A stretch of DNA of 64,000 nucleotides. It comes from Spiribacter sp. 2438. Its GTDB lineage: Bacteria > Pseudomonadota > Gammaproteobacteria > Nitrococcales > Nitrococcaceae. The translations under genes were made by a program, and so were the position numbers. The notes under the pieces were generated by a model, which saw nothing but the letters and a program-made list of their open reading frames with translations, was not told the origin of the DNA and searched no databases. The DNA is taken from assembly GCF_009676705.1 (NCBI RefSeq), contig NZ_CP046046.1:1302001-1366000 (forward strand), written 5' to 3'. Each line of letters opens with the position of its first letter. Position 1 is the stretch's first letter. This document shows, piece by piece, positions 48,471 to 57,487 of the stretch.

Positions 48471-48527
48471 GGCTGCGAGTACTTCTACCGGTTACGTGAA
48501 GAAATGGGGGCGAGGAAACCAGTTTAA

Positions 48528-48539
48528 AAGGTCAGACCA
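48528..48539. promoter_or_regulatory. GGTCAGACCA palindrome between clpS and mnmA
   Basis: AAGGTCAGACCA here matches ten of eleven positions of the TGGTCAGACCA element found between glcB and sthA (55534-55544). It lies inside a possible clpS promoter spacer (TTGGCT-N18-TAAACT, minus strand) and just upstream of the mnmA -10. A GntR-type operator is possible but unproven. Confidence 0.3.
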
Positions 48540-48550
48540 CGAGGAGCCAA

Positions 48551-48559
48551 TGTTATCCT
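48551..48559 (+). promoter_or_regulatory. Extended -10 promoter of mnmA, leaderless spacing
   Basis: TGT plus TATCCT (4/6), ending 7 nt before the mnmA ATG. The 7 nt (GAGGGTT) could also serve as a Shine-Dalgarno if transcription begins further upstream. Confidence 0.4.
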
Positions 48560-48566
48560 GAGGGTT

Positions 48567-49688
48567 ATGAGTAATGGTTCCCTGATCATCGTTGGCATGT
48601 CCGGCGGCGTGGACTCGTCGGTCACCGCCTGGCTGCTGCAGCAGCAAGGATATCGCGTCGAAGGCCTGTTCATGAAGAACTGGGAAGACGACGACAGCGA
48701 CACCCACTGCAGCGCTGAAGCCGACCACGCGGATGCCCGCCGGGTGGCGGATCAGCTGGGCATCCCGCTGCACCGGGCGAACTTCGCGCGGCATTACCGA
48801 AGCCGGGTGTTCGAGCACTGCCTCGAGGAATTTCGCGCGGGTCGTACCCCCAATCCGGACATCCTCTGCAACCAGCACATCAAGTTCCGTGCGTTTCTCG
48901 ACCATGCCCGCCGGCTGGGCGCCGATCGGGTGGCGACCGGTCATTATGCGGGGGTCAGCGGCCCACCCGGCCAGCGAAAGCTCCGGCGGGCCCGGGATGC
49001 GGCTAAAGATCAGACCTATTTCCTGTATGCCCTGGATCAGGAACAGCTGGAGGCCGCGATGTTTCCCCTGGCGGATTTCACCAAGACGGAGGTGCGCGGG
49101 ATGGCCGACCAGGCCGGATTCGGCAATCACGACAAGCCCGATAGCACGGGCATCTGTTTTATTGGCGAGCGGGACTTCCGTGAATTCCTGGGCCGCTATA
49201 TTGCCGCGACACCCGGGGCGGTGGTGAGCGTGGATGGCGAACCGGTGGGCCAGCACACCGGTTTGGCGTTCTACACCATTGGCCAGCGTCGCGGACTGGC
49301 GCTCGGCGGCCGAGCCGATCGACCCGGGCTGCCCTGGTATGTGGTGGACAAGGATATGGACCGCAACCAACTGGTGGTGGCCCAGGGCCATGACCACCCG
49401 GCGTTGATGAGCCGCGGGCTGGTCGCCGGCGACTGGCACTGGATCGATGGCGGAGGCCCGACGCAGTCCATCCGCTGCACCATGCGGTTACGACATCGCC
49501 AGACGGAGCAGCCCGCCGTCCTTCACCCTCTGCCCGACGGCCGCTGGCGACTGGACTTCGACGAGCCCCAGCGGGCGGTGACCCCGGGGCAGTCCGTGGT
49601 GGTTTACGACCAGACCGGATGCCTGGGCGGCGGCGTTATTGAGGAGCGGCTCGCCGTTCAGGAGGCATCCCGTGCTGGCGTCGCCTGA
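48567..49688 (+). CDS. mnmA: tRNA-specific 2-thiouridylase MnmA
   Basis: MnmA (373 aa) thiolates U34 of tRNA-Glu, -Gln and -Lys. The PP-loop ATP site is SGGVDS at 12-17; the two catalytic Cys lie in NPDILCNQHIKF near 101 and STGICFIGERDF near 197. The C-terminal beta-barrel is complete. The downstream hflD overlaps its end, a common pairing. Its tRNA-Glu(TTC) target is encoded in this window. Confidence 0.97.
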   Translation: MSNGSLIIVGMSGGVDSSVTAWLLQQQGYRVEGLFMKNWEDDDSDTHCSAEADHADARRVADQLGIPLHRANFARHYRSRVFEHCLEEFRAGRTPNPDILCNQHIKFRAFLDHARRLGADRVATGHYAGVSGPPGQRKLRRARDAAKDQTYFLYALDQEQLEAAMFPLADFTKTEVRGMADQAGFGNHDKPDSTGICFIGERDFREFLGRYIAATPGAVVSVDGEPVGQHTGLAFYTIGQRRGLALGGRADRPGLPWYVVDKDMDRNQLVVAQGHDHPALMSRGLVAGDWHWIDGGGPTQSIRCTMRLRHRQTEQPAVLHPLPDGRWRLDFDEPQRAVTPGQSVVVYDQTGCLGGGVIEERLAVQEASRAGVA

Positions 49689-50292
49689 TCGTGAGCAGAC
49701 CCTCGCCCTGGCGGCGGTGTTTCAGTCCCTGGCCGGTGTGCGACAACTCGCCGAGCGGGGCCAGCGGGCGACGCAAGACAACCGAGTCGTTCTGCAAGGC
49801 CTGGTCGGTGAGTGGCAGGGGTCCACGGAACAACTTTATGGCGGCATCGCCGCCCTGGAAACGGGGCTGCGACAGCTGGTGGATCACCTCTCCCAGCCCA
49901 CCGATGCCCAGCTGACCCGATACCTGGTCGCCGTCATGCAGCTGGAGCGGCGGTTGCGGCGCAATGGCGCTCATCTGCAAGCGGTTGGCCAGGGCCTGAG
50001 CCGTGCCCGAGAGCAGGCGGAATACTTCGGCGCCAATGACCATGCCAGCGTGATCCACCACCTTGCCCAACTGTACAGCGATCAAATCAGCTCCCTGCGG
50101 CCACGCATTCTGGTGCAGGGCACGGCGGGTCACCTGCAGGATGACGACAATCAGGCGCTGATCCGGGCCCTGCTGATGGCGGCCATTCGGGCGGCCGGCC
50201 TGTGGCGCGCCGCCGGTGGTGGGCGCCTGCAGCTGGTGGTTCGACGACAGGCGCTGGTGGAGGGCGCCCGGGCATTGATTTCCCAAAGCTGA
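49672..50292 (+). CDS. hflD: High-frequency lysogenization protein HflD homologue
   Basis: HflD (206 aa; E. coli 213) is a peripheral membrane, all-helical protein next to mnmA and purB in many gammaproteobacteria; in E. coli it binds phage lambda CII. The family core LAAVFQSLAGVRQLAERG and RYLVAVMQLERRL is clear. I placed the start at GTG 49672, where CAGGAGG lies six bases ahead, overlapping the mnmA stop by 17 nt. Its normal host function is not established. No purB is adjacent here. Confidence 0.88.
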   Translation: MLASPDREQTLALAAVFQSLAGVRQLAERGQRATQDNRVVLQGLVGEWQGSTEQLYGGIAALETGLRQLVDHLSQPTDAQLTRYLVAVMQLERRLRRNGAHLQAVGQGLSRAREQAEYFGANDHASVIHHLAQLYSDQISSLRPRILVQGTAGHLQDDDNQALIRALLMAAIRAAGLWRAAGGGRLQLVVRRQALVEGARALISQS

Positions 50293-50421
50293 TCAGGGGT
50301 TTTCGATGCCGGTGACCGCTGTCCTGCGGCATTGCGTCATGTAGAATGTCGGGACAGCGTGGTGCTGGACGTTCAATAAAACGGCGTGCCGAAGACGCAC
50401 CCTGACTACCCGGGAGGAACC

Positions 50422-53175
50422 ATGAGTAACAGTTACAACGCCCGCCAGACACTGAATGTCGATGGCAAGCCCTACCAGATTTACGGGCTGGACGCGCTCA
50501 AGGGCCAGCACGACGTCGATCGACTGCCCTTCTCACTGAAGATCCTCCTGGAAAACCTTCTCCGCAAGGAGGATGGTAAAAACGTCACCACCGAGCAGAT
50601 TGACGCGCTCTGTCAGTGGGACCCCAAGGGCGGCCCTGGTGAGCAGATTTCTTTCATGCCGGCCCGGGTGGTCCTGCAGGACTTCACCGGCGTTCCCGCG
50701 GTGGTTGACCTTGCTGCCATGCGGGATGCCATGAAGAAACTCGGTGGCGATCCCAACCTCATCAATCCGCTGGAGCCGGCGGATCTGGTGATCGACCACT
50801 CCGTCATGGTCGACCACTTCGGGGCCTCCAACGCCCTGGATCTGAACCAGCGCATCGAGTTCAAACGCAACGAAGAGCGCTACAAGTTCCTGCGCTGGGG
50901 CCAGAAGGCCTTCTCCAATTTCCGGGTGGTTCCGCCGGGGACCGGCATCGTGCATCAGGTCAACCTGGAGTACCTGGCCAAGACCGTGTTCACCAAGGAA
51001 ACCGATGAGGGCACCTTCGCCTATCCGGACACGCTGGTTGGAACCGACTCCCACACCACCATGGTTAACGGTCTGGGTGTGCTCGGCTGGGGCGTGGGTG
51101 GTATCGAGGCGGAGGCCGCCATGCTCGGCCAGCCCATCACCATGCTCATTCCCGAAGTAATCGGATTCAAGCTCTCCGGCCAGCTCCGCGAGGGCGCCAC
51201 TGCCACGGATCTGGTGCTGACCGTCACCGAGAAGCTGCGCAAGAAAGGCGTGGTTGGCAAGTTCGTGGAATTCTTCGGCGACGGTCTGGACAACCTGCCG
51301 CTGGCGGACCGGGCCACTATTGCCAACATGGCACCGGAATACGGCGCCACCTGCGGCATCTTCCCGATTGACGCCGAGACCATCGAGTATCTGCGGGGCT
51401 CGGGCCGTGATGAAGAAACCATCGCACTGGTTGAGGCCTATGCCCGCCAGCAGGGCATGTGGCGTGAGACCGGCTCCCGCCATGCCGAGTACAGCGACGT
51501 GGTCGAGCTGGATCTCAGTGACGTGGTCCCGAGTATCGCGGGTCCCAAGCGGCCGCAGGACCGGATTGCCCTCACCGATGCCAAGCCGGCTTTCCTGAAC
51601 TTCCTGGAAGAAGAGCTCCAGGCCCGCGGTGCGATGCCCGACGAGGACGAGGCCCGCTTCGAAGGCGAAGGCGGCGATACCGCGCCGGGCAACAGCCACT
51701 GGCATGAGATCGGTGCCGTCAACGTCGAGCAGAACGGCAAGCAGTTCACGCTGAACCACGGCGATGTGGTTATCGCGGCCATTACCTCCTGCACCAACAC
51801 CTCCAACCCGGCGGTGCTGGTCGCCGCTGGGCTGGTGGCCAAGAAAGCCCATGACCGGGGTCTGACCACCAAACCCTGGGTGAAGACATCGTTTGCGCCG
51901 GGATCCCAGGTGGTGCCCGCCTATCTCAACGACGCCGGCCTCATGAAGCCGCTGGAGGATCTGGGCTTTCATGTGGTGGGCTTCGGTTGCACCACCTGCA
52001 TTGGCAACTCGGGACCGCTGTCGGACGAGATCACCGATGCCATTCGTGAAGGCGATCTCATGGTATCCGGTGTGCTGTCAGGTAACCGCAACTTCGAGGG
52101 ACGCATTCATCCGGATGTGCCCGCCAACTACCTGGCCTCGCCGCCCCTGGTGGTGGCTTACGCGCTGGCCGGCAATGTGGCCAAGGATCTCTCCAGTGAG
52201 TCCATCGGCCATGACCAGGATGGCAAGGCGGTGTATCTCAAGGACATCTGGCCCACCCAGAAAGAGATCTCCGACATCATCGAGGAATACATCAACTCGC
52301 GGATGTACCGCGAGCAGTACGCCAACGTGTTCGAGGGATCCAAGGCCTGGCAGCAGCTGCCGGCCGCTGAGGACGAGATCTACGAATGGCCGGATTCCAC
52401 CTATGTCCGCAACCCCCCTTACTTCGAAGGGATGGGGCTTGAGCCGGGTGAAGTCACCGAAATCCGACAGGCCCGGTGTTTGGTCAAGGTGGGGGATTCC
52501 ATCACCACGGACCACATCTCTCCGGCCGGCGCCATTAAGGCGGATAGCCCGGCGGGTCAGTATCTGCAGGAGCTCGGCGTCATGCCACAGGACTTCAACA
52601 GCTACGGCTCACGCCGCGGCAACCATGAAGTCATGATGCGGGGCACATTCGCCAATGTGCGGTTGAAAAACGAATTGGCACCCGGCACCCAGGGGAGCTG
52701 GACCACCTACTTCCCCACCGGTGAGCAGACGTCGATCTATGACGCCGCCATGCGCTACAAGCAGGAGAGCACGCCGCTGGTGGTGCTGGCCGGCAAGGAA
52801 TACGGCACCGGCTCCAGCCGCGACTGGGCGGCCAAGGGCACGGCCCTGCTGGGCGTGCGGGCCGTGATCGCCGAGAGCTACGAGCGGATCCATCGCTCCA
52901 ACCTGGTGGGTTTTGGCGTGGTGCCGCTTCAGTTCAATGAAGGCGACAGCGCGGAAAGCCTGGGGCTGACCGGTGAGGAGACCTTCAGTATTGAAAGCCT
53001 CGACGCCGAGCCCTCCAGCATCACGGTTCGGGCGGTCACTCCGGATGGCGAAGTGAAAAGCTTCGACGCCAAGGTGCGGATCGACACGCCCACCGAGTGG
53101 GAGTACTTCCGCAACGGCGGCATCCTGCACTACGTGCTCCGGGAGCTGGCGCAGCGGTCCCAGCAGGCCGCCTGA
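50422..53175 (+). CDS. acnA: Aconitate hydratase A
   Basis: AcnA (917 aa) interconverts citrate and isocitrate and is of the AcnA/IRP type. The [4Fe-4S] Cys are in [11 protein letters not shown] near 456 and [11 protein letters not shown] near 523/526. The swivel domain has [16 protein letters not shown] 50422 has GGAGGA five bases ahead. Possible -10 TAGAAT at 50342-50347 would give a leader of about 65 nt; the -35 is weak. It is monocistronic and ends in a bidirectional terminator shared with glcB. Confidence 0.97.
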   Translation: MSNSYNARQTLNVDGKPYQIYGLDALKGQHDVDRLPFSLKILLENLLRKEDGKNVTTEQIDALCQWDPKGGPGEQISFMPARVVLQDFTGVPAVVDLAAMRDAMKKLGGDPNLINPLEPADLVIDHSVMVDHFGASNALDLNQRIEFKRNEERYKFLRWGQKAFSNFRVVPPGTGIVHQVNLEYLAKTVFTKETDEGTFAYPDTLVGTDSHTTMVNGLGVLGWGVGGIEAEAAMLGQPITMLIPEVIGFKLSGQLREGATATDLVLTVTEKLRKKGVVGKFVEFFGDGLDNLPLADRATIANMAPEYGATCGIFPIDAETIEYLRGSGRDEETIALVEAYARQQGMWRETGSRHAEYSDVVELDLSDVVPSIAGPKRPQDRIALTDAKPAFLNFLEEELQARGAMPDEDEARFEGEGGDTAPGNSHWHEIGAVNVEQNGKQFTLNHGDVVIAAITSCTNTSNPAVLVAAGLVAKKAHDRGLTTKPWVKTSFAPGSQVVPAYLNDAGLMKPLEDLGFHVVGFGCTTCIGNSGPLSDEITDAIREGDLMVSGVLSGNRNFEGRIHPDVPANYLASPPLVVAYALAGNVAKDLSSESIGHDQDGKAVYLKDIWPTQKEISDIIEEYINSRMYREQYANVFEGSKAWQQLPAAEDEIYEWPDSTYVRNPPYFEGMGLEPGEVTEIRQARCLVKVGDSITTDHISPAGAIKADSPAGQYLQELGVMPQDFNSYGSRRGNHEVMMRGTFANVRLKNELAPGTQGSWTTYFPTGEQTSIYDAAMRYKQESTPLVVLAGKEYGTGSSRDWAAKGTALLGVRAVIAESYERIHRSNLVGFGVVPLQFNEGDSAESLGLTGEETFSIESLDAEPSSITVRAVTPDGEVKSFDAKVRIDTPTEWEYFRNGGILHYVLRELAQRSQQAA

Positions 53176-53214
53176 TCCCCCAGGCGGTGACGGGTCGAGG
53201 GTGTCTCGGTCCAC

Positions 53215-53244
53215 AAAAAAGCCCGGCATGAGCCGGGCTTTTTT
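53215..53244. terminator. Bidirectional intrinsic terminator between acnA and glcB
   Basis: A(6)GCCCGGC, loop ATGA, GCCGGGCT(6): a 7-bp GC stem extended by A/T pairs, with a T-run on both strands. It lies 40 nt after the acnA stop and 33 nt after the glcB stop (on the other strand). Confidence 0.95.
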
Positions 53245-53277
53245 ATTGGGCAAACACCGCCGGGGCGGCGCGGGTTG

Positions 53278-55446
53278 TCACCCGCCCCGCTTCAGCGCCA
53301 GCCGATAGGCGTGCAGCAGGGGCTCGGTGTATCCGCTGGGCTGCTCCCGGCCCTTGAGCACCAGGTCACAGGCCGCCCGGAACGCTGCACCCTCGAACCC
53401 CGGAGCCATGGGCGTGTAGGTGGGATCATCGGCATTCTGCCGATCCACCACCGCGGCCATCCGCTTCATGGTCTCCATGACCTGCTCTTCGGTGATCACG
53501 CCATGGTGCAGCCAGTTGGCCAGCAGCTGACTGGAGATCCTCAGGGTGGCCCGGTCTTCCATCAAGGCCACGTCCTTGATGTCAGGTACCTTCGAGCAGC
53601 CGATGCCCTGATCCACCCAGCGGACCACATAGCCGAGAATGCTCTGGCAGTTGTTGTCCAGTTCTTCGCGAATGGCCTCAGGGCTCCAGTCGGGTGAACC
53701 GGCCACTGGCACGGTGAGCAGGTCGTCGATGGTGGCCCGGCGAGCGCCTGCCAGCTCGGATTGCTTCGCCCGGACATCCACCTGATGATAATGGGTGGCA
53801 TGCAGGGTCGCCGCGGTGGGTGACGGCACCCAGGCACAGTTGGCACCGGACCGCGGATGGCCGATCTTGGCCTCAAGCATGTCCGCCATCAAATCCGGCA
53901 TCGCCCACATGCCCTTGCCGATCTGGGCGTGCCCTGGCAACCCGCAGGCCAGCCCCACATCCACGTTGTGATCCTCATAGGCATTGAGCCAGCGGGATTG
54001 CTTCATCTCGCCCTTCCGGACCATGGGCCCCGCTTCCATGCTGGTGTGGATTTCGTCGCCGGTGCGATCCAGGAATCCGGTGTTGATGAATATCAGCCGC
54101 TCCCGGGCCTGATGGATACAGGCCTTGAGATTGAGGGTGGTCCGGCGTTCCTCATCCATGACGCCCACTTTCAGGGTGTTGGCGGGCAGACCCAGCACCG
54201 ACTCGACCCGGCTGAACAGTTCGACGGTCAGGGCGACTTCGTCGGGACCATGCATCTTCGGCTTGACGATATAAACGCTGCCGGCCCGGCTGTTGCCACC
54301 GTCGCGCTTGAGATCATGCATGGCGATCATCGACGTGCACAGGGCGTCGAGAATGCCCTCCGGAATTTCATTGCCATCACCGTCGAGCACCGCCGGCGTT
54401 GTCATCAGGTGTCCCACGTTGCGCACCAGCAACAGGCTGCGGCCGGGCAGCGTCAGGGGTGCGCCATCCGTGCCGGTGTACTGCCGGTCGGGATTGAGGG
54501 TTCGGACCACTTCCCGGCCCTGCTTGTGAAAACGCTCCTCGAGATCGCCGCGCATCAGGCCCAGCCAGTTGCGATAAACCAGCGCCTTGTCTTCGCCGTC
54601 CACCGCCGCTACGGAGTCCTCGCAATCCTGGATGGCCGTCACCGCGGATTCCAGCACCAGGTCTCGAACCCCGGCCGGATGATTACGGCCGATTGGATCC
54701 TCCGGATCAATGCTGATCTCTACGTGAAGCCCGTTGTGACGAAGCAGCACCGCCGAGGGGGTTTCACCGCCGACGAACCCGACGAACTGCTGTGAATTCG
54801 CCAGCGTGGTTTCGCCACCCCCGTCCAGGACCACCTGCAGCGCATGACCACCATCGGCGGCCACCATCCGGTAGGCACTGACGTCGGCATGACTGCCGGA
54901 CTTCAGGGGATAGTTGGCATCCAGAAACGCCGCTGCCCAGGCCACCACTCGCCGGGCGCGTTCCGGATTAAATGCTCCGCCGCGCTCGGCACCGGCTTCG
55001 TCGGCGATTGCATCCGTCCCGTAGAGGGCGTCATAGAGACTGCCCCAGCGCGCGTTGGCGGCATTGAGGGCGTACCGGGCGTTGTTGACCGGCACCACCA
55101 GCTGAGGGCCCGCCACCTCGGCAATCTCTCGATCAACATTGGCGGTGCTGATGTCGAAGTCCTCGGGCTCTGGCCGCAAATAACCAATGGACTCCAGAAA
55201 TGCCCGGTAGGCGGGTTGCTGCTCGGCGCCGGGGTTGTCCTGATGCCACTGATCGATCTGCTGCTGCAAACGATCCCGCTCGTCGAGCAGCGCCCGATTA
55301 CGGGGCCCCAGCTCGTGGACGAGATCTGCCAGCCCCTGCCAGAACGCCGCAGCATCAACACCGGTTCCGGGCAGTGCCTCATTGGTGATCAGCTCGTGCA
55401 GTGCCGATGACACCTGCAGTCCGGCCACCTGCTTGTACTCGCCCAT
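53278..55446 (-). CDS. glcB: Malate synthase G
   Basis: Malate synthase G (722 aa; E. coli 723) condenses glyoxylate with acetyl-CoA in the glyoxylate/glycolate pathways. Landmarks: [71 protein letters not shown] (active-site Arg), [23 protein letters not shown] and [29 protein letters not shown] lies just before the ATG. No glcDEF or isocitrate lyase gene is in the window. A FadR/GlcC-type palindrome lies 88-98 nt upstream. Confidence 0.97.
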   Translation of the reverse strand: MGEYKQVAGLQVSSALHELITNEALPGTGVDAAAFWQGLADLVHELGPRNRALLDERDRLQQQIDQWHQDNPGAEQQPAYRAFLESIGYLRPEPEDFDISTANVDREIAEVAGPQLVVPVNNARYALNAANARWGSLYDALYGTDAIADEAGAERGGAFNPERARRVVAWAAAFLDANYPLKSGSHADVSAYRMVAADGGHALQVVLDGGGETTLANSQQFVGFVGGETPSAVLLRHNGLHVEISIDPEDPIGRNHPAGVRDLVLESAVTAIQDCEDSVAAVDGEDKALVYRNWLGLMRGDLEERFHKQGREVVRTLNPDRQYTGTDGAPLTLPGRSLLLVRNVGHLMTTPAVLDGDGNEIPEGILDALCTSMIAMHDLKRDGGNSRAGSVYIVKPKMHGPDEVALTVELFSRVESVLGLPANTLKVGVMDEERRTTLNLKACIHQARERLIFINTGFLDRTGDEIHTSMEAGPMVRKGEMKQSRWLNAYEDHNVDVGLACGLPGHAQIGKGMWAMPDLMADMLEAKIGHPRSGANCAWVPSPTAATLHATHYHQVDVRAKQSELAGARRATIDDLLTVPVAGSPDWSPEAIREELDNNCQSILGYVVRWVDQGIGCSKVPDIKDVALMEDRATLRISSQLLANWLHHGVITEEQVMETMKRMAAVVDRQNADDPTYTPMAPGFEGAAFRAACDLVLKGREQPSGYTEPLLHAYRLALKRGG

Positions 55447-55533
55447 GTCTCCTCCCTTGACTGATCTAAAGTCTTGCCCGTTGATTGTTAACCCGTGGCT
55501 ACATTAACCGAGACGGGGGCTGCCATAAAGATC

Positions 55534-55544
55534 TGGTCAGACCA
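55534..55544. promoter_or_regulatory. FadR/GlcC/PdhR-type operator between glcB and sthA
   Basis: TGGTCAGACCA is a perfect inverted repeat around one base and fits the GntR/FadR-subfamily pattern TNGTNNNACNA at every fixed position. PdhR and GlcC sites share TGGTNNNACCA. GlcC regulates glcB in E. coli, so this site probably controls glcB and perhaps sthA. Confidence 0.55.
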
Positions 55545-55566
55545 AAATGTTTGCCCGGGGTGCAAC

Positions 55567-55575
55567 TGTTATCAT
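55567..55575 (+). promoter_or_regulatory. Extended -10 promoter of sthA
   Basis: TGT plus TATCAT (5/6). Start expected near 55582, leaving a leader of about 36 nt with CGGAG five bases before the sthA ATG. The GntR-type palindrome lies at about -48 to -38 from this start. Confidence 0.45.
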
Positions 55576-55617
55576 GCGGATTCAGTCACCGGCCGGGGTT
55601 GAGCAGGACGGAGTGCC

Positions 55618-57015
55618 ATGACCAGCAGCCATTACGACGTCATTGTCTTGGGAAGCGGGCCCGGCGGTGAAGGCGCCGCGATGAAAATTGCCAAGGGCGG
55701 ACGCAGGGTCGCGGTGGTGGAGCACTACCGGGAAGTCGGGGGCGGATGCACCCACTGGGGCACCATCCCGTCCAAGGCGCTGCGGCATAACGTCCGGCGG
55801 TTGATGGAATTCAACAGCTCACCCCTGTTCCGGGAAGCCGGTGAGCCGCGTCATGTGTCCTTTCCCACCATGCTGCGGCATGCCGGCCAGGTCATCGATC
55901 AGCAGGTCGGTCTGCGAAGCTGGTTCTACCAGCGCAATGATGTTCCGGTCATCAATGGCAAGGCCCGCTTCGTCGATGATCACACCCTGGAAATCGACAC
56001 GCCGGAGGGTCGCGTCACCCGTGTCACCGCGGATTTTTTCCTGATCGCTGCGGGCTCCCGCCCCTATCGGCCCGATGACGTGGACTTCTCCCACCCCCGC
56101 ATCTGCGACAGCGACCAGATCCTCAACCTGGACCACACGCCGCGCAACATGATCATTTACGGCGCCGGGGTGATCGGCAGCGAGTACGCGTCCATTTTTC
56201 GCGGACTGGGGGTCAAGGTGAACCTGATCAACACCCGCGATCGCATGCTGGCATTCCTGGATGATGAAATCTCCGACGCGCTGTCTTATCACCTTCGCGA
56301 GCACGGGGTGCTGATTCGCCATCGGGAGGAATACGAGGGCATTGAAGCCGATGAACAGGGCGTAACGCTGACCCTGAAGTCCGGCAAGCGCCTGCGTGGC
56401 GACCTGTTGCTGTGGGCCAACGGCCGAACCGGCAATACCGATGGCATGAACCTCGAATCGCTGGGGGTTATGCCAAACGGTCGGGGGCAACTGGAGGTCA
56501 ACCACGATTTCCAGACCGCTCAGCCCCATATCTATGCCGTCGGTGACGTGATCGGCTATCCCAGCCTGGCCAGCGCCGCCTACGACCAGGGACGCTATGC
56601 GGCCACTCACATGCTTGAAGGCCACTGCAATTACCGCCTGGCCCAGGATGTGCCCACCGGAATTTACACCATTCCGGAAATCAGCTCGGTGGGCCGGACG
56701 GAGCAGGAGCTCACCGAAGCCCGGGTGCCCTATGAAGTGGGACACGCCTTCTTCAAGGACCTGGCCCGGGGCCAGATTTCCGGGCAGACCGTGGGCATGC
56801 TGAAAATTCTGTTTCACGCCGAGAGCCTGGAGCTGCTGGGTATTCATTGCTTCGGGGACCAGGCGGCGGAAATTGTTCACATCGGCCAGGCCATCATGGC
56901 CCAACCGGCACCGGGTAATACCCTGCGCTATTTCATGAATACCACTTTCAACTATCCGACCATGGCCGAGGGGTATCGGGTGGCGGCGCTGAACGGCTAC
57001 AACCGGGTCGCCTGA
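55618..57015 (+). CDS. sthA: Soluble pyridine nucleotide transhydrogenase
   Basis: SthA (465 aa) is an FAD enzyme that moves reducing equivalents from NADPH to NAD+. It has the FAD motif [15 protein letters not shown], the family-specific [13 protein letters not shown] where other members have a CxxxxC disulfide, NAD motif [13 protein letters not shown], and [22 protein letters not shown] (landmark). The thioesterase starts 6 nt after its stop and ppk1 follows, so a three-gene transcript is likely. Confidence 0.95.
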   Translation: MTSSHYDVIVLGSGPGGEGAAMKIAKGGRRVAVVEHYREVGGGCTHWGTIPSKALRHNVRRLMEFNSSPLFREAGEPRHVSFPTMLRHAGQVIDQQVGLRSWFYQRNDVPVINGKARFVDDHTLEIDTPEGRVTRVTADFFLIAAGSRPYRPDDVDFSHPRICDSDQILNLDHTPRNMIIYGAGVIGSEYASIFRGLGVKVNLINTRDRMLAFLDDEISDALSYHLREHGVLIRHREEYEGIEADEQGVTLTLKSGKRLRGDLLLWANGRTGNTDGMNLESLGVMPNGRGQLEVNHDFQTAQPHIYAVGDVIGYPSLASAAYDQGRYAATHMLEGHCNYRLAQDVPTGIYTIPEISSVGRTEQELTEARVPYEVGHAFFKDLARGQISGQTVGMLKILFHAESLELLGIHCFGDQAAEIVHIGQAIMAQPAPGNTLRYFMNTTFNYPTMAEGYRVAALNGYNRVA

Positions 57016-57020
57016 CCCTG

Positions 57021-57461
57021 ATGGCGGATCATTCGCTGACGATCGTCCCGCCGGAGCGGATGGCGTTCCGGCATTCCCTGGCGATTCGGGTCACGGACGT
57101 CAATCAGGGCGGTCACATGGGCAATGAGCGCGTGCTGATGTACTGCCAGGAGGCGCGGGCCGCGCTGCTGGCGGCCATGGGCGGAGACGAAGGCGACGTT
57201 TGTGGCGCTGGCGTCATCGTGGTGGACGCCCGCATCCTGTTCATGGCGGAGGGCTTCGCCGGAGACGTACTGACCATCTCGGTGGGCGTCGACGACTATC
57301 GCCGCAGCAGCTGTGACTTCTTCTATGAGCTGGTGCGGGATCATGATGGCCGGACCATTGCGCGAGCCCGAACCCGGATCGTGTTTTTTGACTATGCGCG
57401 CCGGCGGGTGGTCCGTATGCCGGCAACCTTTCGTGAACGTCTGCCTGTCATCAGCCCGTAA
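57021..57461 (+). CDS. Hot-dog fold acyl-CoA thioesterase, 4HBT family
   Basis: This 146-residue protein has the 4-hydroxybenzoyl-CoA thioesterase-type motif IRVTDVNQGGHMGNERVLMYCQEA, where the Asp and His-Met-Gly are typical, and the second strand set VDARILFMAEGFAGDVLTISVGV (landmark). The specific thioester is unknown. It lies between sthA and ppk1 with short gaps (5 and 26 nt). Confidence 0.85.
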   Translation: MADHSLTIVPPERMAFRHSLAIRVTDVNQGGHMGNERVLMYCQEARAALLAAMGGDEGDVCGAGVIVVDARILFMAEGFAGDVLTISVGVDDYRRSSCDFFYELVRDHDGRTIARARTRIVFFDYARRRVVRMPATFRERLPVISP

Positions 57462-57487
57462 CAGGACTGAGTGACCCTGAGCGGATC

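Noticed and set aside
50533-51972. Long open frame (479 codons) antisense to acnA
   Set aside because: Composition is that of a reverse-complement shadow; AcnA is intact on the plus strand.
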